64,000 bases of DNA from Platycnemis pennipes (Eukaryota; Arthropoda; Insecta; Odonata; Platycnemididae). The translations under genes were made by a program, and so were the position numbers. The stretch spans positions 79,124,064-79,188,063 of the forward strand of contig OW121846.1 in assembly GCA_933228895.1 (NCBI GenBank), in the 5' to 3' direction. Under the pieces are notes generated by a model. That model ran no database searches. It saw nothing but the letters and a program-made list of their open reading frames with translations, and was not told the origin of the DNA. Each line of letters starts with the position of its first letter. The first letter of the stretch is position 1. This document shows positions 47,849 through 60,983 of the stretch, one piece after another.

Positions 47849-50800
47849 GATATTTCGGTGAGTGCGTGAAGTTATCCCACCAGCATTAAATATCGCTAAG
47901 AGGAAAACTTCCCGCAAACACAAATAATATCTAATGGCCACAGCTCCTAATGATCTTGCGTCAGGATACACTATGGCAACAGCTTGAAATAAAAATTTCC
48001 ACTTGGTACTAATATGGTTATGTGCAGTCCAAGAATAATCACATTTTATGTAATGAAAATGAAATGCGTAAATCTATCATGCACAATGAAGAATTGTTCA
48101 GTTTCGGTTTTATTAGGAAGGTAAACAAAATTAATAAGCAGTATTTTCAAAATATGTATTGAAATTGTTAGAATTCTAGTTTTTCTTTCCTTGTGCAATA
48201 ATGAAACATAAAAAGCAACAATATTTATACTTTTAAAAAACTATTTCAGATACAATTATAAGGCAAAATGTAAGTTCATGCAAACACACTTTCTGAAACA
48301 ACCCATGGCGTGGAACCCATTTCCTAATCTATTTTCTATTTTCCTCCCATTATGTTCGTTCACGACTAATGAAAATGATTGAAGTCGGGTAATGGTAAAT
48401 GCTTTCACCACAAAGTAGGAAAATTATCATATGGTGTTTATAGGATTGAATTTAGATTCTTGACATTATAATTATTAGTTTTGTGAGAACTCATTTAATG
48501 TCCATAGTAATTTATGGATAAATCGACCCAGTTAATGACTATTATTTACTAAAAATTCATATTTAGCTATAAATATTACTTCTATACCTTGATAATAATT
48601 TCGATTCGATTGATTCGTTAGTTAACTAGTATTCCCTAATCAAAAAAATACATTTATTTATGATTAATATTCGCATCTGATTCCATTAATAAATCGTAAT
48701 CTTTCGAAATAGTAATAAGCTACGCGTTGTTACAGAAATAATTCTTTCCTAGGTTACACTGCGATTTGGGCCAGACCCGAAAAACCTGATCTTTTGATAA
48801 ACAACCGAATGAATTCGGCCTTCCCTTGAATGAAATATTTGAAAAATTTTCTTGATATTATTATGCAATACTAAAATTAGTTATGAACAATAGCAATTTA
48901 TTAAAAAAATTTCATTAGTAATGAATTTATTAGTAAATGCTTTAAATATGTGCTGGGTTGTAGTCAAATAAACATATAAAAAGAGAAATAATCTATTGAA
49001 TTACGCATTGCAAATAAGGTCGCGTAATGAGGGGAGTTTCAAATATGGCCAAAATTCATTATTTCGTTATTACTTTGGTAGGTAGCCTTTAACTGTATGC
49101 TGATAGATTTTTTAATGTCATACCGTTACATAATTTATTAGAACAAAGTTGTGAATCATTTATTTAGCTTTAATTCATCAATTGTGTTCAATACAATCGG
49201 TAATCGAATGAATCAATTACCCGCATGTTGGAAAGCGAAGAGTTATTGTTAAAACAGATAAATATAACGCAAGGGTTTTTCAACTGTTGCCATATTTAGT
49301 GTAAGTGGCGACATTTTCCCTGCATACTTTTTAAATAATAGATAATGCAAATGTTCTTAAGTACATTACTTCCCTTCCTGTCCTAACCTTGGGGAAGGAG
49401 TAGTATGTGAAATTATGGGCTCTGGCTGAGAAACAACGAATGGGGCAATGCTGTGTTAAATAGTGTTAAGGTACCGAAGTATAGGATAAGGGATATCAAA
49501 TGAATGAAAGGATATATCCCGCGTTTTTCAATCTGAAGTAAAGATAGCAAAAAGTAATAGGGGAAATACTAACGGTGGCGATATTATTTCCAAAGCGATT
49601 GTAAATATTATCAAATTTTTCATTGAAATATGCGAAGTAGCATATCACAAATGTTATAAAATGTTGTAAACAATTCGAATAACGGAGTGTTTGATCCGCT
49701 GATAACAGATTAACGAGAAAAATAATGAACTCTCTCATCAATGGTGGGATTGTAAAAATTGGTATAATTCATCATGATTGTTACATTTTGGGAAAATATG
49801 GAAAATGGGAACACAAATGATAGGTTACTTTACTTTCATGAATAATTTTTCAATTTAGTCAACAGGAAATATCGCAAATAAGCAGAGACGAATAAAATGC
49901 TTACGTTAAATAATTAAATGAATGTTTTCGATAAATTAAATAAAGTATTTGACAATATTACTTCAAATTCATATTATGATCTTTGGTTTTTTATAGTTAT
50001 ATTAAGCAGAAAAAGATCCTGAATGTAAAAAAAATTTCTATAATAAGATGCTCTTCATATTTTTGATGTCTTTCTGGAAGCGTTGCGATGATATTTCGGT
50101 GAGTGTGGGATGGTAAACGATTAGCAATTAATATCGCCAAACTGTAAACCTCCCGCAAACACAAAAATAATTTGTAGCGTCAGTTCCAGATCTAATCTGT
50201 TAATTCTTGCTGAAGGATACGGAATAACAAGAGCTTGAAAATTACCGTAAATTAAAATATGTAACTATCGGCTTAGTTAATATTTATAGACGTTACTCTT
50301 ATTTAAATTATTTACCGGACTTAAATAAAATTTTTTTAATCAGATTTAGAAATGAATTAAACTGGATCACGAAAGAAATTTCATCCTTTAAAATTGTGTA
50401 AGGCATTGGAAGGAGAATCGTATGTACGTAAAAACAGGTATGAGGGAAGAAGATGGAGCAATCTAAATGTGACATGCTTGGAAGGATATTCCGCCTGGCC
50501 TTGGAATCTGGAGGAAAGGCTGTGTGAAATTATTTGGGGGACTTCCCGTAATTCTCTCAGTATTACCGTAAACATGTTCGGCGCGTCATCACAGAGAATC
50601 TCGGGGTGGGGCAGGGGAGAAAGGAAGGAAAATATAAGGGGTCAGGACTAATGGAGGGAGGACGTCATCAGCTAAAACTACATGTTCCATAAGTCAGTTG
50701 CCTCTAAATGCCTCCTCCTTTGTGACACTGGCGTAACTCCGTTCATTGAAATAGTCTACAAATTAATATATAATCTTATGTATTCTGACTAAACACTATC

Positions 50801-52464
50801 TTTTATCGTTTCATTTCACATGTAGTTTCATGGTAATATTTCACACTATTTACGTACATTATTCTCAAATGCTATTGTATGTCCATTTTCTAAATAAAAT
50901 ATCTAAGTTGTAATCAATATACGCAATATATATTTCGAATTGAACATACTCCTTAAAATGTTAGGTTGCGTGAAAACCATTTTGTATTTCCACATCCAGA
51001 TTTAGGGGCAGACTTTGACAATGACCATGAATTAGTAATGATGAATTGCCTTCTAAAATTCATGAACTTGAGGAAAACGATAAGGAACTTATGGATAAAT
51101 ATGGATATGGTTATAAAATTAAAGTGGGATCAACAACAGAGGGCATATCAACAAGTAAAGGGAGACAACATAGGTGATGAACTGACTGCGTAATCAGTAG
51201 GTGTACGCTGGAAAAATTATTAATGTGGACTACAGGAGCTGCAATTGAAGCTCTTGGAATAAGAAAAGTTGCCAAAATTAAGCGATGATTCACGGAACAA
51301 GTCTTAGACCTGATTGAAGAAAGAAGAAAGTACAAGAATGCGGGAAATGAGGAAGGGCCGCTTTGCTACAAAAGATAAAGGAACGAAATCAGTCGTAAAT
51401 CGAGGAATGCTAGAGAAATATGAATGAATAGCCTATGCGAGAATGTGCAAAACAACCTTGTTCTTTGAAAGGTGGAAACTTCCTTTTAGATTGTGAGGAA
51501 CCACTTCAAAGTACCGAGCGTAGTGTTTTAATGCCATATGGGAAAAGTATGGAGAATTTTTGATTGAAAATAATACAAAGTGAAGAGACGAAAAGAATAA
51601 CTGAAAAACCTCTGCTGCGGAAAAAATGTCACCATCAAAGTGATCGAAGAGGACGATTGTGTATATCAATATTAGGATCGGAATTAGACGCTGTAATAAA
51701 GGACTATCGCATGAATAACTTTTCCGGAACTGATTACATTCCTGCAGAAATAATAAAAATAACAGTAGAGAAGACTGTAACCTATCTATGAACGCCATCT
51801 GCTACATGTATACTACGGGAGAAATCGCACGGTTTTCAAGAAATGCGTCATCGTTGCTTATCCAAAAAGAAGAGAGCCGAGAATTGTGAATATTTTAGAA
51901 CTATAAGTCTGACAACACATGCATCGAAGGTATTGGCAGGGATCATCTTAGGAAGAATGGAACAAAACGCAAAGGAGTACCTGGATGTAGATCAATTTCG
52001 ATTCAGGAAAATACGGGAACAAGAGAGGCAAAATTGGCCTCTTTGGTACTTATAGAGAAGAGAATATAGATTAACAAACCGATATTATTTGCATTTGTGG
52101 AATAAGAGAAGGCTTTTGAAAACGTGATTTTGAATTCAACGCTTGAACTTCTGAAAAAAATTGGAGTGTCCTACAATGATTAAAGATTCATCCACATTTT
52201 GTTTAACGACAAAATGGCTGTGATTAAAACTGGATAAACAATGGAGATGCAAGAATAAGGAAAGAAGCGAGACAGAGCTTTTCTTTGTGTCCAGCAGTTT
52301 ATAATACTAACGTGGAGAGAGCCATCAACTACATTAAAGAGAATTCTTCTTGGGTGAATATACTTGGACAAAAAATTTGGCATACTAAGGGTCGATGACT
52401 AACTATTATAAGCAGAATTAAGATATTCTTCATTCCTTTGTTGTCTTGCTGGAAGCGTTGCTAT
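47849..52464 (+). repeat. Array C unit 6 (long member, dimer copy 2)
   Basis: 4,616 bp, near-identical to unit 4. Palindromes at 47849-47931 and 50090-50171. It shares private changes with unit 8 that unit 4 lacks: a 1-base deletion at about 51826, CTTTAAATATG at about 48940, and GGAGTTTCAAAT at about 49034. Confidence 0.9.
50970..52397 (+). pseudogene. RTE piece in array C unit 6
   Basis: As unit 4, but with a 1-base deletion at about 51826 before the CEYFRTISL block; unit 8 has the same deletion. Ends in LRVDD. Confidence 0.85.
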
Positions 52465-55400
52465 GATATTTCGGTGAGTGCGTGAAGTTATCCCGCCAGC
52501 ATTAAATATCGCTAAGAGGAAAACTTCGGGCAAACACAAATAATATCTAATGGCCAAAGCTCCTGATGATCTTGCGTCAGGAAACACAATGGCAACAGCT
52601 TGAAATAAAAATTTCCACTTGGTACTAATATGGTTATGTGCAGTCCAAGAATAATCACATTTTATGTAATGAAAATGAAATGCGTAAATCTATCATGCAC
52701 AATGAAGAATTGTTCAGTTTCGGTTTTATTAGGAAGGCAAACAAAATTAATAAGCAGTATTTTCAAAATATGTATTGAAATTGTTAGAATTCTAGTTTTT
52801 CTTTCCTTGTGCAATAATGAAACATAAAAAGCAACAATATTTATACTTTTAAAAAACTATTTCAGATACAATTATAAGGCAAAATGTAAATTCATGCAAA
52901 CACACTTTCTGAAACAACCCATGGCGTGGAACCCATTTCCTGATCTATTTTCTATTTTCTTCCCATTATGTTCGTTCACGACAAATAAAAATGATTAAAG
53001 TCGGGTAATGGTAAATGCTTTCACCACAAAGTAGGAAAATTATCAATGGTGTTTATAAGATTGAATTTAGTTTCTTGACATTATAATTATTAGTTTTGTA
53101 AGAACTCATTTAATGTCCATAGTAATTTATGGATAAATCGACCCAGTTAATGACTATTATTTACTAAAAATTCATATTTAGCTATAAATGTTACTTCTAT
53201 ACCTTGATAATAATTTCGATTCGATTGATTCGTTAGTTAACTAGTATTCCCTAATCAAAAAAATACATTTATTTGTGATTAATATTCGCATCTGATTCCA
53301 TTAATAAATAGTAATCTTTCGAAATAGTAATAAGCTACGCGTTGTTACAGAAATAATTCTTTCCTAGGTTACACTGCGATTTGGGCCAGACCCGGAAAAC
53401 CTGATCTTTTGATAAACAACCGAATGAATTCGGCCTTCCCTTGAATGAAATATTTGAAAAATTTTCTTGATATTATTATGCAAATGGGAACACAAAGGAT
53501 AGGTTACTTTACTTTCATGAATTATTTTTCAATTTAGTCAACAGGAAATATCGCAAATAAGCAGAGACGAATAAAATGCTTACGTTAAATAATTAAATGA
53601 ATGTTTTCGATAAATTAAATAAAGTATTTGACAATATTACTTCAAATTCATATTATGATCTTTAGTTTTTTATAGTTATATTAAGCAGAAAAAGATCCTG
53701 AATGTAAAAAAAATTTCTGTAATAAGATGCCCTTCATATTTTTGATGTCTTGCTGGAAGCGTTGCGATGATATTTCGGTGAGTGTGGGATGGTAAACGAT
53801 TAGCAATTAATATCGCCAAACTGTAAACCTCCCGCAAACACAAAAATAATTTGTAGCGTCAGTTCCAGATCTAATCTGTTAATTCTTGCTGAACGATATG
53901 GAATAACAAGAGGTTGAAAATTACCGTAAATTAAAATATGTAACTATCGGCTTAGTTTATGTTTATAAACGTTAGTCTTATTAAATTTATTTACCGGACT
54001 TAAATGAAATTTTTTTATCAGATTTAGAAATGAACTAAACTGGATCACGAAAGAAATTTCATCCTTTAAAATTGTGTAAGGCATTGGAAGGAGAATCGTA
54101 TGTACGTAAAAACAGGTATGAGGGAAGAAGATGGAGCAATCTAAATTAATTCACCACCACGTGGATTATGAGGCGTGTACGGCCTCCACGATTAAAGACT
54201 TTCCCGAATGATCGGATCCCATGTTAGGGGCAAAATAATTGTTACTATCTCACGCTCGGAGATTGGGTGGAGAGTTTTAGTGACCAGGGAATTGGTGCCA
54301 GATAAGCAAAGGGCTAGCGTGCCAGTATTGCTAAGGAGAAGGAGAGAACGATCATATGGACCGGGGATGTGACATGCTTGGAAGGATATTCCGCCTGGCC
54401 TCGGAATCTGAAGGAAAGGCTGTGTGAAATTATTTGGGGGACTTCCCGTAATTCTCTCAGTATTACCGTAAACATGTTCGGCGCGTCATCACAGAGAATC
54501 TCGGGGTGGGGCAGGGGAGAAAGGAAGGAAAATATAAGGGGTCAGGACTAATGGAGGGAGGACGTCACCAGCTAAAACTACATGTTCCAGAAGTCAGTTG
54601 CCTCTAAATGCCTCCTCCTTTGTGACACTGGCGTAAATCCGTTCATTGAAATAGTCAACAAATTAATATATAATCTTATGTATTCTGACTAAACACTATC
54701 TTTTATCGTTTCATTTCACATGTAGTTTCATGGTAATATTTCACACTATTTACGTACGTTATTCTCAAATGCTATTGTATGTCCATTTTCTAAATAAAAT
54801 ATCTAAGTTGTAATCAATATACGGAATATATATTTCGAATTGAACATACTCCTTAAAATCGTTAGGTTGCGTGAAAACCATTTTGTTTTTCCACATCCAG
54901 ATTTAGGGGCAGACTTTGACAATGACCATGAATTAGTAATGATGAATTGCCTTCTAAAATTCATGAACTTGAGGAAAACGATAAGGAACTTATGGATAAA
55001 TATGGATATGGTTATAAAATTAAAGTAGGATCAACAGCAGAGGGCATATCAACAAGTAAAGGGAGACAATATAGGTGACGAACTGACTGCGTAATCAGTA
55101 GGTGTACGCTGGAAAAATTATTAATGTGGACTACAGGAGCTGCAATTGAAGCTCTTGGAATAAGAAAAGTTTCCAAAATGAAGCGATGATTCACGGAACA
55201 AGTCTTAGACCTGATTTAAGAAAGAAGAAAGTACAAGAATGCGGGAAATGAGGAAGGGCCGCTTTGCTACAAAAGATAAAGGAACGAAATAAGTCGTAAA
55301 TCGAGGAATGCTAGAGAAATATGAATGAATAGCCTATGCGATAATGTACAAAACAACCTTGTTCTTTGAAAGGTGGAAACTTCCTTTTAGATTGTGAGGA

Positions 55401-56367
55401 ACCACTTCAAAGTACCGAGCGTAGTGTTTTAATGCCATATGGGAAAAGTATGGAGAATTTTTGATTGAAAATAATTCAAAGTGAAGAGACGAAAAGAATA
55501 ACTGAAAAACCTCTGCTGCGGAAAAAATGTCATCATCAAAGTGATCGAAGAGGACGATTGTGTATATCAATATTAGGATCGGAATTAGACGCTGTAATAA
55601 AGGACTTTCGCATGAATAACTTTTCCGGAACTGATTACATTCCTGCAGAAATAATAAAAATAACAGTTGAGAAGACTTTAACCTATCTTTGAACGCCATC
55701 GGCTACATGTATACTACAGTAGAAATACGCACGGTTTTCAAGAAATGCGTCATCGTTGCTTATCCGAAAAGAAGAGAGCCGAGAATTGTGAATATTTTAG
55801 AACTATAAGTCTGACAACACATGCATCGAAGGTATTGGCAGGGATCATCTTATGAAGAATGGAAGAAAACGCAGAGGAGTACCTGGATGAAGATCAATTT
55901 CGATTCAGGAAAATAAGGGCACAAGAGAGGCAAAATTGGCCTCTTGGGTACTTATAGAGGAGAGAATGGAGATTAACAAACCGATATTATTTGCAATTGT
56001 GGAATAAGAGTAGGCTTTTGAAAACGTGATTTTGAATTCAACGCTTGAACTTCTGAAAGGAATTGGAGAGTCCTACAATGATAAATGATTCATCCACATT
56101 TTGTATAAAGACCAAATGGCTGTGATTAAAACTGGATAAACAATGGAGATGCAAGAATAAGGAAAGAAGCGAGACAAGGCCTTTCCTTGTTTACAGCAGT
56201 TTTTAATACTAACGTGGAGAGAGCCATCAATTACATTAAAGAGAATTCTTCTCGGGTGAATATCCTTGGACAAAAATGTAGCATGCTGAGGTTCGCTGTC
56301 TAACTGATATAAGCAGAATTAAGATCCTCTTCATATCTTTGTTGTCTTGCTGTGGAAGCGTTGCGAT
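52465..56367 (+). repeat. Array C unit 7 (short member, dimer copy 2)
   Basis: 3,903 bp, near-identical to unit 5 with the same 936-bp deletion. Palindromes at 52465-52547 and 53769-53850. Confidence 0.9.
54875..56300 (+). pseudogene. RTE piece in array C unit 7
   Basis: As unit 5, with the linker stop and the LRFAV ending. It differs from unit 5 by a few single bases only. Confidence 0.85.
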
Positions 56368-59300
56368 GATATTTCGGTGAGTGCGTGAAGTTATCCCACC
56401 AGCATTAAATATCGCTAAGAGGAAAACTTCCCGCAAACACAAATAATATCTAATGGCCACAGCTCCTAATGATCTTGCGTCAGGATACACTATGGCAACA
56501 GCTTGAAATAAAAATTTCCACTTGGTACTAATATGGTTATGTGCAGTCCAAGAATAATCACATTTTATGTAATGAAAATGAAATGCGTAAATCTATCATG
56601 CACAATGAAGAATTGTTCAGTTTCGGTTTTATTAGGAAGGTAAACAAAATTAATAAGCAGTATTTTCAAAATATGTATTGAAATTGTTAGAATTCTAGTT
56701 TTTCTTTCCTTGTGCAATAATGAAACATAAAAAGCAACAATATTTATACTTTTAAAAAACTATTTCAGATACAATTATAAGGCAAAATGTAAGTTCATGC
56801 AAACACACTTTCTGAAACAACCCATGGCGTGGAACCCATTTCCTAATCTATTTTCTATTTTCCTCCCATTATGTTCGTTCACGACTAATGAAAATGATTG
56901 AAGTCGGGTAATGGTAAATGCTTTCACCACAAAGTAGGAAAATTATCATATGGTGTTTATAGGATTGAATTTAGATTCTTGACATTATAATTATTAGTTT
57001 TGTGAGAACTCATTTAATGTCCATAGTAATTTATGGATAAATCGACCCAGTTAATGACTATTATTTACTAAAAATTCATATTTAGCTATAAATATTACTT
57101 CTATACCTTGATAATAATTTCGATTCGATTGATTCGTTAGTTAACTAGTATTCCCTAATCAAAAAAATACATTTATTTATGATTAATATTCGCATCTGAT
57201 TCCATTAATAAATCGTAATCTTTCGAAATAGTAATAAGCTACGCGTTGTTACAGAAATAATTCTTTCCTAGGTTACACTGCGATTTGGGCCAGACCCGAA
57301 AAACCTGATCTTTTGATAAACAACCGAATGAATTCGGCCTTCCCTTGAATGAAATATTTGAAAAATTTCCTTGATATTATTATGCAATACTAAAATTAGT
57401 TATGAACAATAGCAATTTATTAAAAAAATTTCATTAGTAATGAATTTATTAGTAAATGCTTTAAATATGTGCTGGGTTGTAGTCAAATAAACATATAAAA
57501 AGAGAAATAATCTATTGAATTACGCATTGCAAATAAGGTCGCGTAATGAGGGGAGTTTCAAATATGGCCAAAATTCATTATTTCGTTATTACTTTGGTAG
57601 GTAGCCTTTAACTGTATGCTGATAGATTTTTTAATGTCATACCGTTACATAATTTATTAGAACAAAGTTGTGAATCATTTATTTAGCTTTAATTCATCAA
57701 TTGTGTTCAATACAATCGGTAATCGAATGAATCAATTACCCGCATGTTGGAAAGCGAAGAGTTATTGTTAAAACAGATAAATATAACGCAAGGGTTTTTC
57801 AACTGTTGCCATATTTAGTGTAAGTGGCGACATTTTCCCTGCATACTTTTTAAATAATAGATAATGCAAATGTTCTTAAGTACATTACTTCCCTTCCTGT
57901 CCTAACCTTGGGGAAGGAGTAGTAGGTGAAATTATGGGCTCTGGCTGAGAAACAACGAATGGGGCAATGCTGTGTTAAATAGTGTTAAGGTACCGAAGTA
58001 TAGGATAAGGGATATCAAATGAATGAAAGGATATATCCCGCGTTTTTCAATCTGAAGTAAAGATAGCAAAAAGTAATAGGGGAAATACTAACGGTGGCGA
58101 TATTATTTCCAAAGCGATTGTAAATATTATCAAATTTTTCATTGAAATATGCGAAGTAGCATATCACAAATGTTATAAAATGTTGTAAACAATTCGAATA
58201 ACGGAGTGTTTGATCCGCTGATAACAGATTAACGAGAAAAATAATGAACTCTCTCATCAATGGTGGGATTGTAAAAATTGGTATAATTCATCATGATTGT
58301 TACATTTTGGGAAAATATGGAAAATGGGAACACAAATGATAGGTTACTTTACTTTCATGAATAATTTTTCAATTTAGTCAACAGGAAATATCGCAAATAA
58401 GCAGAGACGAATAAAATGCTTACGTTAAATAATTAAATGAATGTTTTCGATAAAGTAAATAAAGTATTTGACAATATTACTTCAAATTCATATTAATATC
58501 TTTGGTTTTTTATAGTTATATTAAGCAGAAAAAGATCCTGAATGTAAAAAAAATTTCTATAATAAGATGCTCTTCATATTTTTGATGTCTTTCTGGAAGC
58601 GTTGCGATGATATTTCGGTGAGTGTGGGATGGTAAACGATTAGCAATTAATATCGCCAAACTGTAAACCTCCCGCAAACACAAAAATAATTTGTAGCGTC
58701 AGTTCCAGATCTAATCTGTTAATTCTTGCTGAAGGATACGGAATAACAAGAGCTTGAAAATTACCGTAAATTAAAATATGTAACTATCGGCTTAGTTAAT
58801 ATTTATAGACGTTACTCTTATTTAAATTATTTACCGGACTTAAATAAAATTTTTTTAATCAGATTTAGAAATGAATTAAACTGGATCACGAAAGAAATTT
58901 CATCCTTTAAAATTGTGTAAGGCATTGGAAGGAGAATCGTATGTACGTAAAAACAGGTATGAGGGAAGAAGATGGAGCAATCTAAATGTGACATGCTTGG
59001 AAGGATATTCCGCCTGGCCTTGGAATCTGGAGGAAAGGCTGTGTGAAATTATTTGGGGGACTTCCCGTAATTCTCTCAGTATTACCGTAAACATGTTCGG
59101 CGCGTCATCACAGAGAATCTCGGGGTGGGGCAGGGGAGAAAGGAAGGAAAATATAAGGGGTCAGGACTAATGGAGGGAGGACGTCATCAGCTAAAACTAC
59201 ATGTTCCATAAGTCAGTTGCCTCTAAATGCCTCCTCCTTTGTGACACTGGCGTAACTCCGTTCATTGAAATAGTCTACAAATTAATATATAATCTTATGT

Positions 59301-60983
59301 ATTCTGACTAAACACTATCTTTTATCGTTTCATTTCACATGTAGTTTCATGGTAATATTTCACACTATTTACGTACATTATTCTCAAATGCTATTGTATG
59401 TCCATTTTCTAAATAAAATATCTAAGTTGTAATCAATATACGCAATATATATTTCGAATTGAACATACTCCTTAAAATGTTAGGTTGCGTGAAAACCATT
59501 TTGTATTTCCACATCCAGATTTAGGGGCAGACTTTGACAATGACCATGAATTAGTAATGATGAATTGCCTTCTAAAATTCATGAACTTGAGGAAAACGAT
59601 AAGGAACTTATGGATAAATATGGATATGGTTATAAAATTAAAGTGGGATCAACAACAGAGGGCATATCAACAAGTAAAGGGAGACAACATAGGTGATGAA
59701 CTGACTGCGTAATCAGTAGGTGTACGCTGGAAAAATTATTAATGTGGACTACAGGAGCTGCAATTGAAGCTCTTGGAATAAGAAAAGTTGCCAAAATTAA
59801 GCGATGATTCACGGAACAAGTCTTAGACCTGATTGAAGAAAGAAGAAAGTACAAGAATGCGGGAAATGAGGAAGGGCCGCTTTGCTACAAAAGATAAAGG
59901 AACGAAATCAGTCGTAAATCGAGGAATGCTAGAGAAATATGAATGAATAGCCTATGCGAGAATGTGCAAAACAACCTTGTTCTTTGAAAGGTGGAAACTT
60001 CCTTTTAGATTGTGAGGAACCACTTCAAAGTACCGAGCGTAGTGTTTTAATGCCATATGGGAAAAGTATGGAGAATTTTTGATTGAAAATAATACAAAGT
60101 GAAGAGACGAAAAGAATAACTGAAAAACCTCTGCTGCGGAAAAAATGTCACCATCAAAGTGATCGAAGAGGACGATTGTGTATATCAATATTAGGATCGG
60201 AATTAGACGCTGTAATAAAGGACTATCGCATGAATAACTTTTCCGGAACTGATTACATTCCTGCAGAAATAATAAAAATAACAGTAGAGAAGACTGTAAC
60301 CTATCTATGAACGCCATCTGCTACATGTATACTACGGGAGAAATCGCACGGTTTTCAAGAAATGCGTCATCGTTGCTTATCCAAAAAGAAGAGAGCCGAG
60401 AATTGTGAATATTTTAGAACTATAAGTCTGACAACACATGCATCGAAGGTATTGGCAGGGATCATCTTAGGAAGAATGGAACAAAACGCAAAGGAGTACC
60501 TGGATGTAGATCAATTTCGATTCAGGAAAATACGGGAACAAGAGAGGCAAAATTGGCCTCTTTGGTACTTATAGAGAAGAGAATATAGATTAACAAACCG
60601 ATATTATTTGCATTTGTGGAATAAGAGAAGGCTTTTGAAAACGTGATTTTGAATTCAACGCTTGAACTTCTGAAAAAAATTGGAGTGTCCTACAATGATT
60701 AAAGATTCATCCACATTTTGTTTAACGACAAAATGGCTGTGATTAAAACTGGATAAACAATGGAGATGCAAGAATAAGGAAAGAAGCGAGACAGAGCTTT
60801 TCTTTGTGTCCAGCAGTTTATAATACTAACGTGGAGAGAGCCATCAACTACATTAAAGAGAATTCTTCTTGGGTGAATATACTTGGACAAAAAATTTGGC
60901 ATGCTAAGGGTCGATGACTAACTATTATAAGCAGAATTAAGATATTCTTCATTCCTTTGTTGTCTTGCTGGAAGCGTTGCTAT
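56368..60983 (+). repeat. Array C unit 8 (long member, dimer copy 3)
   Basis: 4,616 bp with the same 222-bp deletion as units 4 and 6. Palindromes at 56368-56450 and 58609-58690. Closest to unit 6. Confidence 0.9.
59489..60917 (+). pseudogene. RTE piece in array C unit 8
   Basis: As unit 6, including the shared 1-base deletion at about 60345. Ends in LRVDD. Confidence 0.85.
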